Assembly: GCF_002259755.1 (NCBI RefSeq) | Contig: NZ_MWWY01000022.1 | Coordinates: forward strand, 1 to 64,000 | DNA: 64,000 nucleotides | Direction of reading: 5' to 3' | DNA from: Bifidobacterium hapali | Lineage (GTDB): Bacteria > Actinomycetota > Actinomycetes > Actinomycetales > Bifidobacteriaceae | Shown here: positions 1-7,600 of the stretch, one piece after another | Layout: each line of letters opens with the position of its first letter | How positions within the stretch are numbered: the first letter of the stretch is position 1 | Notes under the pieces: generated by a model | Told to the model about the DNA's origin: nothing | The model's database searches: none | What the model saw: the letters and a program-made list of their open reading frames with translations, nothing else | Position numbers and translations under genes: made by a program

Positions 1-573
1 CGAGGCGATCTCGCCGCGCAGCGCATCCGCATCAGCCTGCGGTGCGGTATCCTTGCGTTCCGGTTCGTCCTTCGCCACCGCGGCCCCTTTCGTCTTGCCG
101 AGCAATCGCCGCTTCCAGTTTCTCACTACCGACGAATCCACTCCCAATCCCTCCGCCACCTCACGCGAGCTCGCTCCACCGGACACGACCTTGAGCACGG
201 CCTCGCGCTTGAGCTCCTCAGGTATGGGCCCGTGGCGAAGCCGGCGTTCGCCGGGCGCGAGCTCGTCAATCCACGAGGCCAGCAGCGTCTTGCTCGGATA
301 CCCCATTTGGCGGATCGTGCGGCTCGCTCGCCGCCCGTGCGTCAGGTAATGGTCCACCGCGTCCCGCCTCTGCTCCAACGTGTAACGCGAATACCGCTCG
401 CCACGCGTCGAGGGTATTCCCGTCTTCTATTCCTCGAGCCAGTCCCGATGCCACATACGCAACGCCTCACGACTGGGATACCCCAACTCCCGGATCGCGT
501 CCGCCGCGCAGCACTCATACCTCACATACAACTCCACCGCACGCCGACGCTGCTCCCTCGTATACCTCGCCAT
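1..573 (-). pseudogene. IS3-family transposase OrfA-like protein, interrupted by an amber codon, partial
   Basis: Reading the minus strand from ATG 573 (good Shine-Dalgarno GGGAGGAG just upstream) gives MARYTREQRRRAVELY and a helix-turn-helix unit ending IRELGYPSREAL. A TAG codon at 429-427 stops it after 48 residues, but the same frame then continues without a stop to base 1 with two more helix-turn-helix units (one near RTIRQMGYPSKTLL, one near SREVAEGLGVDSSVVRNW). Three tandem DNA-binding repeats are usual for IS3-family OrfA proteins of bifidobacteria. CAG to TAG is the simplest origin of the stop (inference). The fragment would not give a full transposase unless the stop is suppressed. 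The catalytic OrfB part is beyond the window edge. Confidence 0.75.
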
Positions 574-680
574 GATGGCTCCTCCCGGATCACAGTCCAA
601 GAAAACGGCACCACCTCACACTGCGGAAAAACACTGCCAAACCTGTCGAACAAACATTGAAACAAAACATTGTTGTGTCA
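1..680 (-). mobile_element. End of an IS3-family insertion sequence (partial, runs off the window)
   Basis: The DNA from the window edge to about 680 holds a minus-strand transposase gene and its leader. IS3-family ends begin TG and finish CA; read on the minus strand, a candidate terminus starts TGACACAACAATG at base 680, about 105 bases before the transposase start, which is a normal distance for this family. If 680 is the true end, only 18 bases separate the element from the first CRISPR repeat, so the element would have landed in a spacer or in the leader. The other end is outside the window. The exact boundary is inferred, not proved. Confidence 0.5.
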
Positions 681-698
681 GGTCGATGCTCATTGCTC

Positions 699-998
699 GC
701 CGCTCTCCTCACGGAGAGCGTGGATTGAAATTCTCTCGCCGATTTGTGCGAACGAACCCGGATCGGCCGCTCTCCTCACGGAGAGCGTGGATTGAAATGC
801 GATCTAACTGACGCTCTGCGCGAGTACGCGCGCCGATCTCCTCACGGAGAGCGTGGATTGAAATACGTACGCCTACGCGGACCGCGACATTGCACACGCC
901 GCTCTCCTCACGGAGAGCGTGGATTGAAATAATACGATAGTCCACTAAAATCAATACGATAGTCCGCCGCTCTCCTCACGGAGAGCGTGGATTGAAAT
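699..998 (+). CRISPR. CRISPR array, type I-C-like repeats, five repeats and four spacers
   Basis: Five 33-base repeats lie at 699-731, 766-798, 832-864, 898-930 and 966-998. They contain a CTCTCC...GGAGAG hairpin stem and end GTGGATTGAAAT, the 3' handle typical of type I-C repeats, so the crRNA precursor reads left to right. All are identical except the third, which has A for C at its fifth base. Spacers are 34, 33, 33 and 35 bases. No cas gene is in the window; if they exist they lie left of base 1, beyond the IS element. The leader should precede base 699, but that space is occupied by the IS end, so new spacer acquisition at this end is probably impaired (inference). Confidence 0.97.
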
Positions 999-1449
999 AC
1001 CTGTTGGAACACGAAAGCAGATGGCACGGGTACCGTCGCTTTCCTTGCGATGTGTTCAATTGGAAGTGGGCCGTGTGAGAGCGGATTGAGATGCATTCGC
1101 GCTTGCATGCACCGCCAACGAGGTGATCTCCATAGAGAGTGATCAGCTAACGCTACGCAGAAGCACACACACAGACGTAATTTCAATCTGCGCCTTCGGT
1201 AAGGGCGTAACCAAGACCATCTTAAACTCGACGTACGCTCCAAATGATCTCAATCTACGTTAAAGAGAACGACAACCTTTCACTGGGGCAACCACGAACA
1301 AGCATATCCTCTCATCCCAAGCGTTCTTCTCATAGAGAGCGAACTCAGTAAAAGCAAACGTTAATGACGGCAAAGCTATTTCAATCCGTGTGCATCGACG
1401 TTACTGAGAGCAAGGTTGATGCACGTAGCAGATTTCTCTCGCTTGGATA

Positions 1450-1544
1450 GTGCTCAGTGAGCATGAACCGTCACGCACCTGTAGCAGTGCAGCAGTGGCA
1501 GAAAACGCTCGCTGAGACCACTGTCAGGGAGAGAAAGCTGCCAC
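1450..1544. repeat. Dispersed palindromic repeat, family B (copy 1)
   Basis: The stretch contains TGCTCAGTGAGCA near 1450 and then a unit from 1476 to 1544 reading CACCTGTAGCAG...GCAGTGGCAGAAAACGCTC...GCTGCCAC. The 1476-1544 unit is the inverse of the unit at 2287-2347 over about 60 bases, so the two flank roughly 740 bases of gene-free DNA. The shared family signature is GTGGCAGAAAA followed by a CTCACTGAG/CTCAGTGAG dyad and a second TTTTCTGCCAC arm. Other copies are at 2285-2402, 15829-15903, 24547-24620 and 58130-58212. No coding potential. Confidence 0.75.
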
Positions 1545-1574
1545 GCAGTTACTTCCATCTATATTGCATCTTCA

Positions 1575-1722
1575 CTTTGCGAATTGAGAGGCAGATGTTC
1601 TGAATAAATTCTCACTATTAATAGGTTTCAGGGTATATAGCAGCCTTACACCAAGGCCACACTGCCTCTCAATTCACAAACTGATCCCTGCACAATCGAG
1701 AACTGCCTCTCAATTCGCGAAG
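1575..1722. repeat. Dispersed repeat, family A (copy 1), MITE-like
   Basis: Left end GCGAATTGAGAGGCAG (1579-1594) and right end CTGCCTCTCAATTCGCG (1703-1719) are inverted copies. A second right-hand box, CTGCCTCTCAATTC, lies about 40 bases inside at 1662. The centre contains GGTTTCAGGGTATATAGC, which resembles the centres of the two other copies. The left half has only one box, so this copy looks partial compared with the ones at 2050-2262 and 18848-19035. No coding potential is seen. Confidence 0.65.
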
Positions 1723-2049
1723 AGACTCCAAAACACTGCACACCACCCCCACACAACCACACAAACCAACCTTAAAACACCACAAAAGTCCCACACTCGC
1801 TATTGAATTCGCATTCATAAATTCGTGAATGAGAATGCTAGGCAGAAACGAATCTAGAACGTTCTCATCTAGCACTCTCAGCGAGCAAGCTATCACTCAT
1901 CAACCGCACTATATTTCAATCCACATCTCCAATGCTGTGTGCGCGAGACATGACAAATTGGAGCCTATCACGAGTTGAATCATTATAAACTTTATGGTCT
2001 GGTTAACAACTACTGCATCTGTAGATGAGAAAGAAATCATCCCTTAGCT

Positions 2050-2262
2050 ACTTTTTGTGAAGTGAGAGGCAGTTTTACCATCGTGCAGGGGTCTTTCTGC
2101 GATCTGAGAGGCACCGTAGTTCGGTTACAAGGCCGATATATACCCCCGAAACCTCGTAATATGAGGGCAGAATGCAGAATGTGGTAAGAACGCCTGCCTC
2201 TCAGATTGCAGAAGGACCACTGCAAACACCAAAATCTGCCTCTCAGATTGCATATTGCAAGA
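2050..2262. repeat. Dispersed repeat, family A (copy 2), MITE-like
   Basis: Two forward boxes (GTGAGAGGCAG near 2061 and CTGAGAGGCAC near 2103, about 42-44 bases apart) face two inverted boxes (CTGCCTCTCAGATTGCA near 2193 and again near 2238). The centre carries GATATATACCCCCGAAACC and ends near AATGTGGTAAGAAC; its reverse complement matches the centre of the copy at 18848-19035 in scattered blocks (TTACCACATT, CGGGGGT). So this copy lies in the opposite orientation to that one. The spacing of the boxes is conserved more than the sequence between them. Confidence 0.7.
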
Positions 2263-2284
2263 GCACAGTACGAATGAGAGCACT

Positions 2285-2402
2285 GAGTGGCGGTTTTCTC
2301 TCGCTGACAGTGGTCTCAGCGAGCGTTTTCTGCCACTGCTACAGGTGAGTGGTGGTTTTTGCTCACTGAGCACTGCTCAAGCGAGCAAAAACCGCCACGC
2401 GC
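2285..2402. repeat. Dispersed palindromic repeat, family B (copy 2, double unit)
   Basis: Two hairpin units follow each other. The first (2287-2347) reads GTGGCGGTTTTCTC...GAGCGTTTTCTGCCACTG with a TGACAGTGGTCTCAGCGAG centre. The second (about 2346-2402) reads GTGGTGGTTTTTGCTCACTG...GAGCAAAAACCGCCACGC. Both end in the CGCCAC/GTGGCG signature of the family. The rest of 1412-2560 shows no gene that I can support: short open frames on the minus strand there are made of the repeats themselves. Confidence 0.75.
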
Positions 2403-2599
2403 ATCGACCTAGCCCTCAGTAAATCCAATGCGTGTGGTGTGTTGCGTGTGGATTGGCATGACTGTTTCCCCCTTATTCACTCATCGCATTGAAGTTGATC
2501 TTGAATGGGCTGCCGCTAACTGCATATCTGTAGTTGTGTATCCGTAGCAGAATGATGAAATGTTTGAAAATGTGCTATTATGTCATCTTGGTTTTGATT

Positions 2600-2641
2600 G
2601 TTAACGCTAACGTGAGTCAACAATGAATCAGGTATGATTCA
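2600..2641. promoter_or_regulatory. Candidate operators upstream of the sugar transporter
   Basis: GTTAACGCTAAC (2600-2611) is a near-palindrome around a central CG, the general form of LacI-family operators. Right after it, TGAATCAGGTATGATTCA (2624-2641) is a perfect inverted repeat with 7-base arms and a 4-base centre. They lie about 100-140 bases before the transporter start. A LacI-type regulator is the natural candidate for the first site; the second is of unknown type. No clean -35/-10 pair was found. Inference from symmetry only. Confidence 0.45.
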
Positions 2642-2739
2642 TTCGCGAGTCAAGTACAGTGAGATTAATAATCGGCCAGAAGAGGAGAGTATCGCGGCAA
2701 CGCCGCGCAATCATCAGTTAAGTAATGAGGTATGTTGCC

Positions 2740-4329
2740 ATGAGTAATACCACGGGTGACATGAACGATCCAGCCGTCGATCTCACAGACGATGGACGCA
2801 ACCAACGCGGCTCCGGCCGTTACATTGTCGGTCTTGCATTAAGCGCAGGTCTTGCCGGTCTGCTGTACGGTTATGACACAGTTTCCATCTCCGGCGCAAT
2901 CGATTTCTTACAGACTAAGTATTCGCTGAGTCCAGCTCTACAGGGCATGGTTATCTCGTCCATCATGATCGGTGGCGTGATCGGTGCCGGTCTGTCCGGC
3001 TTCTTGTCCGACCGTTACGGCCGTCGTAAACTACTCATGTTCGGTGCTGCGTTCTTCTTCGTGGCGGCCCTGTGGTCGGCGTTTACGTTCAGCCCGGCCA
3101 CGCTGATCCTTGCACGCGTCATCGGTGGCGTCGGCATCGGTCTTGCCGCAGCGCTCGCCGTCACGTACATTACCGAATCCGCACCGACCAACATCCGTGG
3201 TGCACTGACCAGCGCCTACCAACTGCTGACGATTTCAGGCATCTTCCTGACCAACGTCATCAACTATTTCATCGCATCCTCCGGCACCCGCGACTGGGGT
3301 GTGAACATCGGTTGGCGTTGGATGCTCGGCATCGGCGCGATCCCCGCTGCGATCTTCTTCGGCGCACTGTGGTTTAGCCCCGAATCGCCGCGTTTCCTCG
3401 TGCAGATCGGCAAGGTCGAGGAAGGTTTTAAGGTCCTTGAACGCATCAATGGCACCGAAAAAGCACGCCGCGACGTTGAAGAAATCCAAAATCAGATTGC
3501 TGAAGAAAAACAAGCCAACGCACAGTTCTCCGACCTGTTCAAGCCGGGCCTGCGCAAAGCCCTGCTCATCGGTATCTTCCTTGCAATCTTTAATCAAGCT
3601 ATCGGTATGAATGCGATCAGCTACTACGGCCCGGTCATGTTTAAAGACATGGGCTTCGGCGGTAACACTGAATTCCTCGCATCCTCCTGCGTGGGTGGCA
3701 TCGAGCTTGTGTTCACCGTCGTTGGCATGTATTTGATCGATACTGCGGGTCGCAAGAAGCTCATGGCTGTCGGCTCCGGACTCATGGTCGTGTTCGCGCT
3801 CGGCATCAGCTTTGCGTACGCGAACAATTATCAACTGCTCATGCTGATCTTCGTGATGTGCTTTACGTCTGCGTTCGCGTTCTCGATGGGCCCGATTCCG
3901 TGGATTATGATCCCGGAGCTGTTTCCGACATACTTGCGTGGCCGTGCCACCGGCATCTGCACAGTGTTCCTGTGGGCTACGAACTGGGCGATTGGCCAGT
4001 TTACGCCGGTCATGATCAACTCTATCGGCGGTATGGGAACGTTCCTTGTGTTCGCTGGTACTAATCTGCTGTGCTTCCTTGGCGTGGTTACCTTCGTACC
4101 TGAGACCAAGGATAAGACGCTGGAAGAGATCGCGGAGCTGTGGAAGCCGAAGTCTGAGCAGTCGAACGCGCAGCTTGAAGTGGCGCGTGCCACTGCAGAC
4201 CTGCGTCAGGCCGAGGCGGATATCAAGGTAGCCGAAGCTGAGCTGGCTCGCGCTCGTCGTGCTAAGGAACGTGCGATTGCTACGAAGGCGGCTGCTGAAG
4301 CGTTGGTCGCCGCCCAAAAGCAACGGTGA
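2740..4329 (+). CDS. Sugar porter family MFS transporter with C-terminal coiled-coil tail
   Basis: A 12-helix proton-coupled sugar transporter of the sugar porter family (XylE/AraE/GalP relatives). Family marks are GRRKLLM after the second helix, PESPRFL before the central loop, GRKKLM, the RGRATG motif, and PETKDKTLEEI after the last helix. The start at 2740 is preferred because GAGG sits 9 bases upstream; an ATG at 2725 overlaps that ribosome site. After the normal family end the protein continues for about 55 residues (from about 473 to 529) as an alanine-rich, charged heptad-like stretch (VARATADLRQAEADIKVAEA), which should be a cytoplasmic coiled coil and is not part of the usual fold. 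Substrate not predictable; a hexose or pentose is likely. Confidence 0.88.
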   Translation: MSNTTGDMNDPAVDLTDDGRNQRGSGRYIVGLALSAGLAGLLYGYDTVSISGAIDFLQTKYSLSPALQGMVISSIMIGGVIGAGLSGFLSDRYGRRKLLMFGAAFFFVAALWSAFTFSPATLILARVIGGVGIGLAAALAVTYITESAPTNIRGALTSAYQLLTISGIFLTNVINYFIASSGTRDWGVNIGWRWMLGIGAIPAAIFFGALWFSPESPRFLVQIGKVEEGFKVLERINGTEKARRDVEEIQNQIAEEKQANAQFSDLFKPGLRKALLIGIFLAIFNQAIGMNAISYYGPVMFKDMGFGGNTEFLASSCVGGIELVFTVVGMYLIDTAGRKKLMAVGSGLMVVFALGISFAYANNYQLLMLIFVMCFTSAFAFSMGPIPWIMIPELFPTYLRGRATGICTVFLWATNWAIGQFTPVMINSIGGMGTFLVFAGTNLLCFLGVVTFVPETKDKTLEEIAELWKPKSEQSNAQLEVARATADLRQAEADIKVAEAELARARRAKERAIATKAAAEALVAAQKQR

Positions 4330-4340
4330 CCTGATGTGTT

Positions 4341-4397
4341 GTGTGATGCCATCGCGTGAATCGACGTATTTTGCGGTCACGCGATGGTAAATCACAC
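4341..4397 (+). terminator. Long hairpin after the sugar transporter
   Basis: GTGTGAT then CCATCGCGTGA pairs with TCACGCGATGG then ATCACAC, giving an 18-base-pair stem with a small bulge and a loop of about 17 bases. There is no T run after it, so it may act as a 3' end stabiliser or a factor-dependent terminator rather than a classical intrinsic one. Bases 4398-4520 show nothing else. Confidence 0.55.
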
Positions 4398-4520
4398 GTG
4401 TATGCCATCTCGTGCCCGAGTTCGCAGCAGAAAAGGATTGCAGATATGACCCGGGATCATGCCCTAGCAGCGCTCCTCGTTACTATGTGAACTATGTGAC
4501 AGATTCCTCAATATTGCCTC

Positions 4521-4589
4521 TGGTCAAACGGCTCTGCGATTGCTAGGGTGAATTCGGATTCAATACATTCGGATTCATTGAATCCGAAT
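4521..4589 (+). promoter_or_regulatory. Promoter with three ATTCGGATTCA boxes ahead of the fused ABC exporter
   Basis: A -35-like TGGTCA (4521-4526) and -10-like TAGGGT (4544-4549) are 17 bases apart. Immediately downstream, ATTCGGATTCA occurs at 4552-4562 and 4567-4577 as direct copies 15 bases apart, and inverted as TGAATCCGAAT at 4579-4589, so the last two form a perfect 11-base dyad with a single central base. Position just after the transcription start suggests a repressor. The regulator is not encoded next door and is unknown. Confidence 0.6.
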
Positions 4590-4651
4590 ATCCCTACCAA
4601 CAGATGCGACTTCCGCGCAACGACCCTGTGCGGACTGGTGAAAGGCGGACA

Positions 4652-7600
4652 ATGTTCGACAAGCGGCTTTTGAGCATGGCACCCGGCGTGCGAGGACTGG
4701 TGGCCGGCAAAGTGGCATGCCTATGGGTGTCATTGCTCGCCAATATTGCATTTGTAATGACACTCGTGTCGTTACTTGGTTCGCTGTTAAACACGATCGA
4801 TTCGACGGGGCATGCGTTAGCCGCCGCAGACCTATTCGGACTCGTCAATGTCCCATTGTCCTCAATGTCAATCACGATCTACACAGTCGTATTTGTCGCA
4901 TGCGCAGCCGTACGCTACTCTATGACGCGACTCGCCGCAGGACTCGGCACTGAAGCCGCCGAACGAGTTAAACTTGGACTTCGCGATCAGCTCTACCGCA
5001 AAATGCTCCGGCTCGGGCCGTCCTATGAAACTCGCGTGAAAACGTCCGACATTGTACAGTCGGCTGGTGAAGGCGTCGAGCAAATCCAAAGTTTCTTTGA
5101 ACTGTTCCTACCCCAACTGTTTTACGCAATCCTCGCCCCGATCACTTTGTTTGCAGTGCTCGCGCCGGTGAACATGCCCACAGCCGTGACGCTACTTGTC
5201 TGCGCGCCGTTGATCGTACTGATCGTTGGTATGGTAGCCATGAGTGCGGCTCGCATGTTTAAGAAATATTGGGGCAGCTACACCGATATGGGTGCCACGT
5301 TCCTCGATGACATGCAAGGCTTGGAAACGCTGAAAATCTTCGACGCCGACGAGCGCGCGGCTCGCGAAATGGATGAAAAAGCTGAGCATTTCCGCATAAT
5401 GACGATGCGTGTGCTGCAAATTCAGTTGCGTTCCCTGTCTTCGATGGACTTGGTCGCATACGGTGGTACTGCAGCTGGCATCGGAGTGGCGTTGTGGCAG
5501 TATGCGCAAGGCTTGTTCGCAAACGGGCACGAGCCGTCGCTATCACTTGTTGGCGTGCTGCTCATAGTGTTGCTGTCTGCTGATTTCTTTATTCCGCTGC
5601 GTCAGCTCGGCTCATATTTCCACGTTGCGATGAACGGAATGACGTCAACCAAGCGTATTTTCCGTCTGCTGGATACTCCTGAACCAGCTCATGGTGACGT
5701 TGAACTGGCTGATACAGGCCGGTTCGCGCCGGTTGTTGCGTTTGAGCACGCTGGATTCTCGTATTTCAACAATGACGAAACCAGCGCGCATCGTGACGAG
5801 CGCGCGCTTACTGACGTCTCATTTATGGCAAATCCTGGTCATGTAACTGCAATCGTCGGCGTGTCTGGTTCTGGCAAGTCGACGGCTGCAGCGCTGCTTG
5901 CTGGCACGTTGACCGGATACGACGGCTCGATCGCACTGCTCGACTTGCGCGGACGTCACGAGATCCGCGATATTACTGCGCAGTCGCTCACGCGTACGAT
6001 CACGCTGGTCGGCGCGCGCAGTCACTTATTCGCGGGCACGTTGCGCGAGAATCTTGCAATGGCATGTCGTGACGATGCTTCGGCGACTGATGATGCACTG
6101 TGGGATGCGTTACGTCGCGCGCGTATCGACGATTTCGTACGCAGTCAGCCGAACGGACTCGATATGAGTATCGAACCGGATGCTGCGAACTTGTCTGGCG
6201 GTCAGCGGCAACGTATTGCAATCGCTCGCGCGCTCCTGCATGACAGTCCAGTGTACGTATTTGATGAAGCGACGAGCAGCGTTGACGTAGAAAGTGAAAC
6301 GCTGATTCTTGCCTCGATTCGTGATCTTGCGGCGGCTGGCAAGACGGTTATTATGATCACGCATCGCATGGCGAACGCTGAACATGCGGACATGATCGTC
6401 GTGTTCAGTCATGGCGAAGTTGTCGAAACAGGTATGCACCGCGGACTGATCGGTGCGCACGGCGAGTACACGCGACTGTTCCGCGCGCAGCAGGAGATTG
6501 AACAAGTCGGTCGACGTACGATGACGGATGTTGCGACTGACTCGAACATGAGCGTGAGCGCGAACACTGATGACGGTTTTGCTGTATCGAACAACAGTGA
6601 TATCGATTCATCTGCAACCGCCGATACGGTGACAGCTTCGTCGCAAACTGCACACGCGCACACAGCCGCGCAGGAAGACACTGCGACAGCAGGCGCGTTT
6701 GATACCGCCGTTATCGCGCGGTTGCTGCGCATCGCACAACCGCTCGCCGGTATCATGACACTCGCTAGTGTTGCCGGTACGATCGGTCACCTTGCAGCCA
6801 CGCTATTACCTGTATTCGGCGTATTCGCATTGGCTGCACTCGCCGGTCACCCGGTTTGGTCGATGGGCGCGAGCGCTGCTGTTGCAGCGATGATCATCTG
6901 CGCGGTACTGCGTGGCGTGATGCGATACGTGGAACAGTACAGTAATCACAATGTTGCGTTTCGCTTGCTCGCACTATTCCGTTCGCAAGCGTTCGCCGCA
7001 TTGCGTCGCCTCGCCCCAGCTAAGTTGGCTGGCAAAGGCAAGGGTGATTTGATTGCGCTCATCACCACTGATGTCGAGTTGCTTGAGATTTTCTTCGCGC
7101 ACACGATTTCGCCAGTCGTGATCGCGGTAACTACTACGATCGTGTACGCGATATTTCTGCTCGCGCTCAGCCCGGCGATGGCTCTGCTGCTCATTGTGTC
7201 GCATCTCATTATTGGTGTGTTTGTACCGCGATTCTTCGCCACTAATGTGCAAAATCTTGGCCCAGTTATTCGCCATCAAGCATCTGAACTTGACAATGTG
7301 ATGCTTGACGATATGCGCGGGCTTCGCGAAATCATTGGCTTTGGTCGTGGTAGCGAGCGAGCCGCGCGCATTGTAGAACGTACGCACGCACTGTGGAAAG
7401 AACATGCGCGACTCAGTCGTGTTAATGGCGGATTTGCGGGCATTGGCATGGTACTGGTGATGGCGTTGACCGTTGCTGCAGCAGCGCTCGCAGTTGTGAT
7501 GTATGAAGGCGCGGCCGGTTCGGATGGTGCCGCTGCTTTGATCGCTGCATTCACGCTGTTCGCAAGCTCGTTCGGCCCGACACTCGCGTTGAGCGCACTA

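Larger units (their letters stand above)
1035..1930 (-). CRISPR. Decayed CRISPR-like repeats, mostly in opposite orientation
   Basis: Directly after the array, 1035-1067 matches the repeat at only about 18 of 33 bases but sits one spacer length (36 bases) beyond the last good repeat. Further on, the reverse complement of the repeat (starting ATTTCAATCCAC) reappears in degraded form: 1180-1212 (about 20 of 33, first nine identical), 1247-1279 (11 of the first 13), 1310-1343 (weak, keeps AGAGAGCG), 1378-1411 (first ten identical) and 1913-1930 (first twelve identical, then TCTCC). The first four are spaced 67, 63 and 68 bases apart, which is repeat plus spacer. This looks like an old array in the opposite direction that has lost selection. 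Alignment by eye only. Confidence 0.45.

Noticed and set aside
709..954. Small frames across the CRISPR array on both strands
   Set aside because: They are translations of the repeats (recurrent ISIHALREE and RRSPHGERGLK), a typical false call.
1669..1896. Minus-strand frame in the repeat nest
   Set aside because: Built from family A sequence, no ribosome site, no recognisable protein.
3235..4395. 386-residue antisense frame over the sugar transporter
   Set aside because: Shadow of a strongly biased gene; composition is His/Arg-rich and unlike any family.
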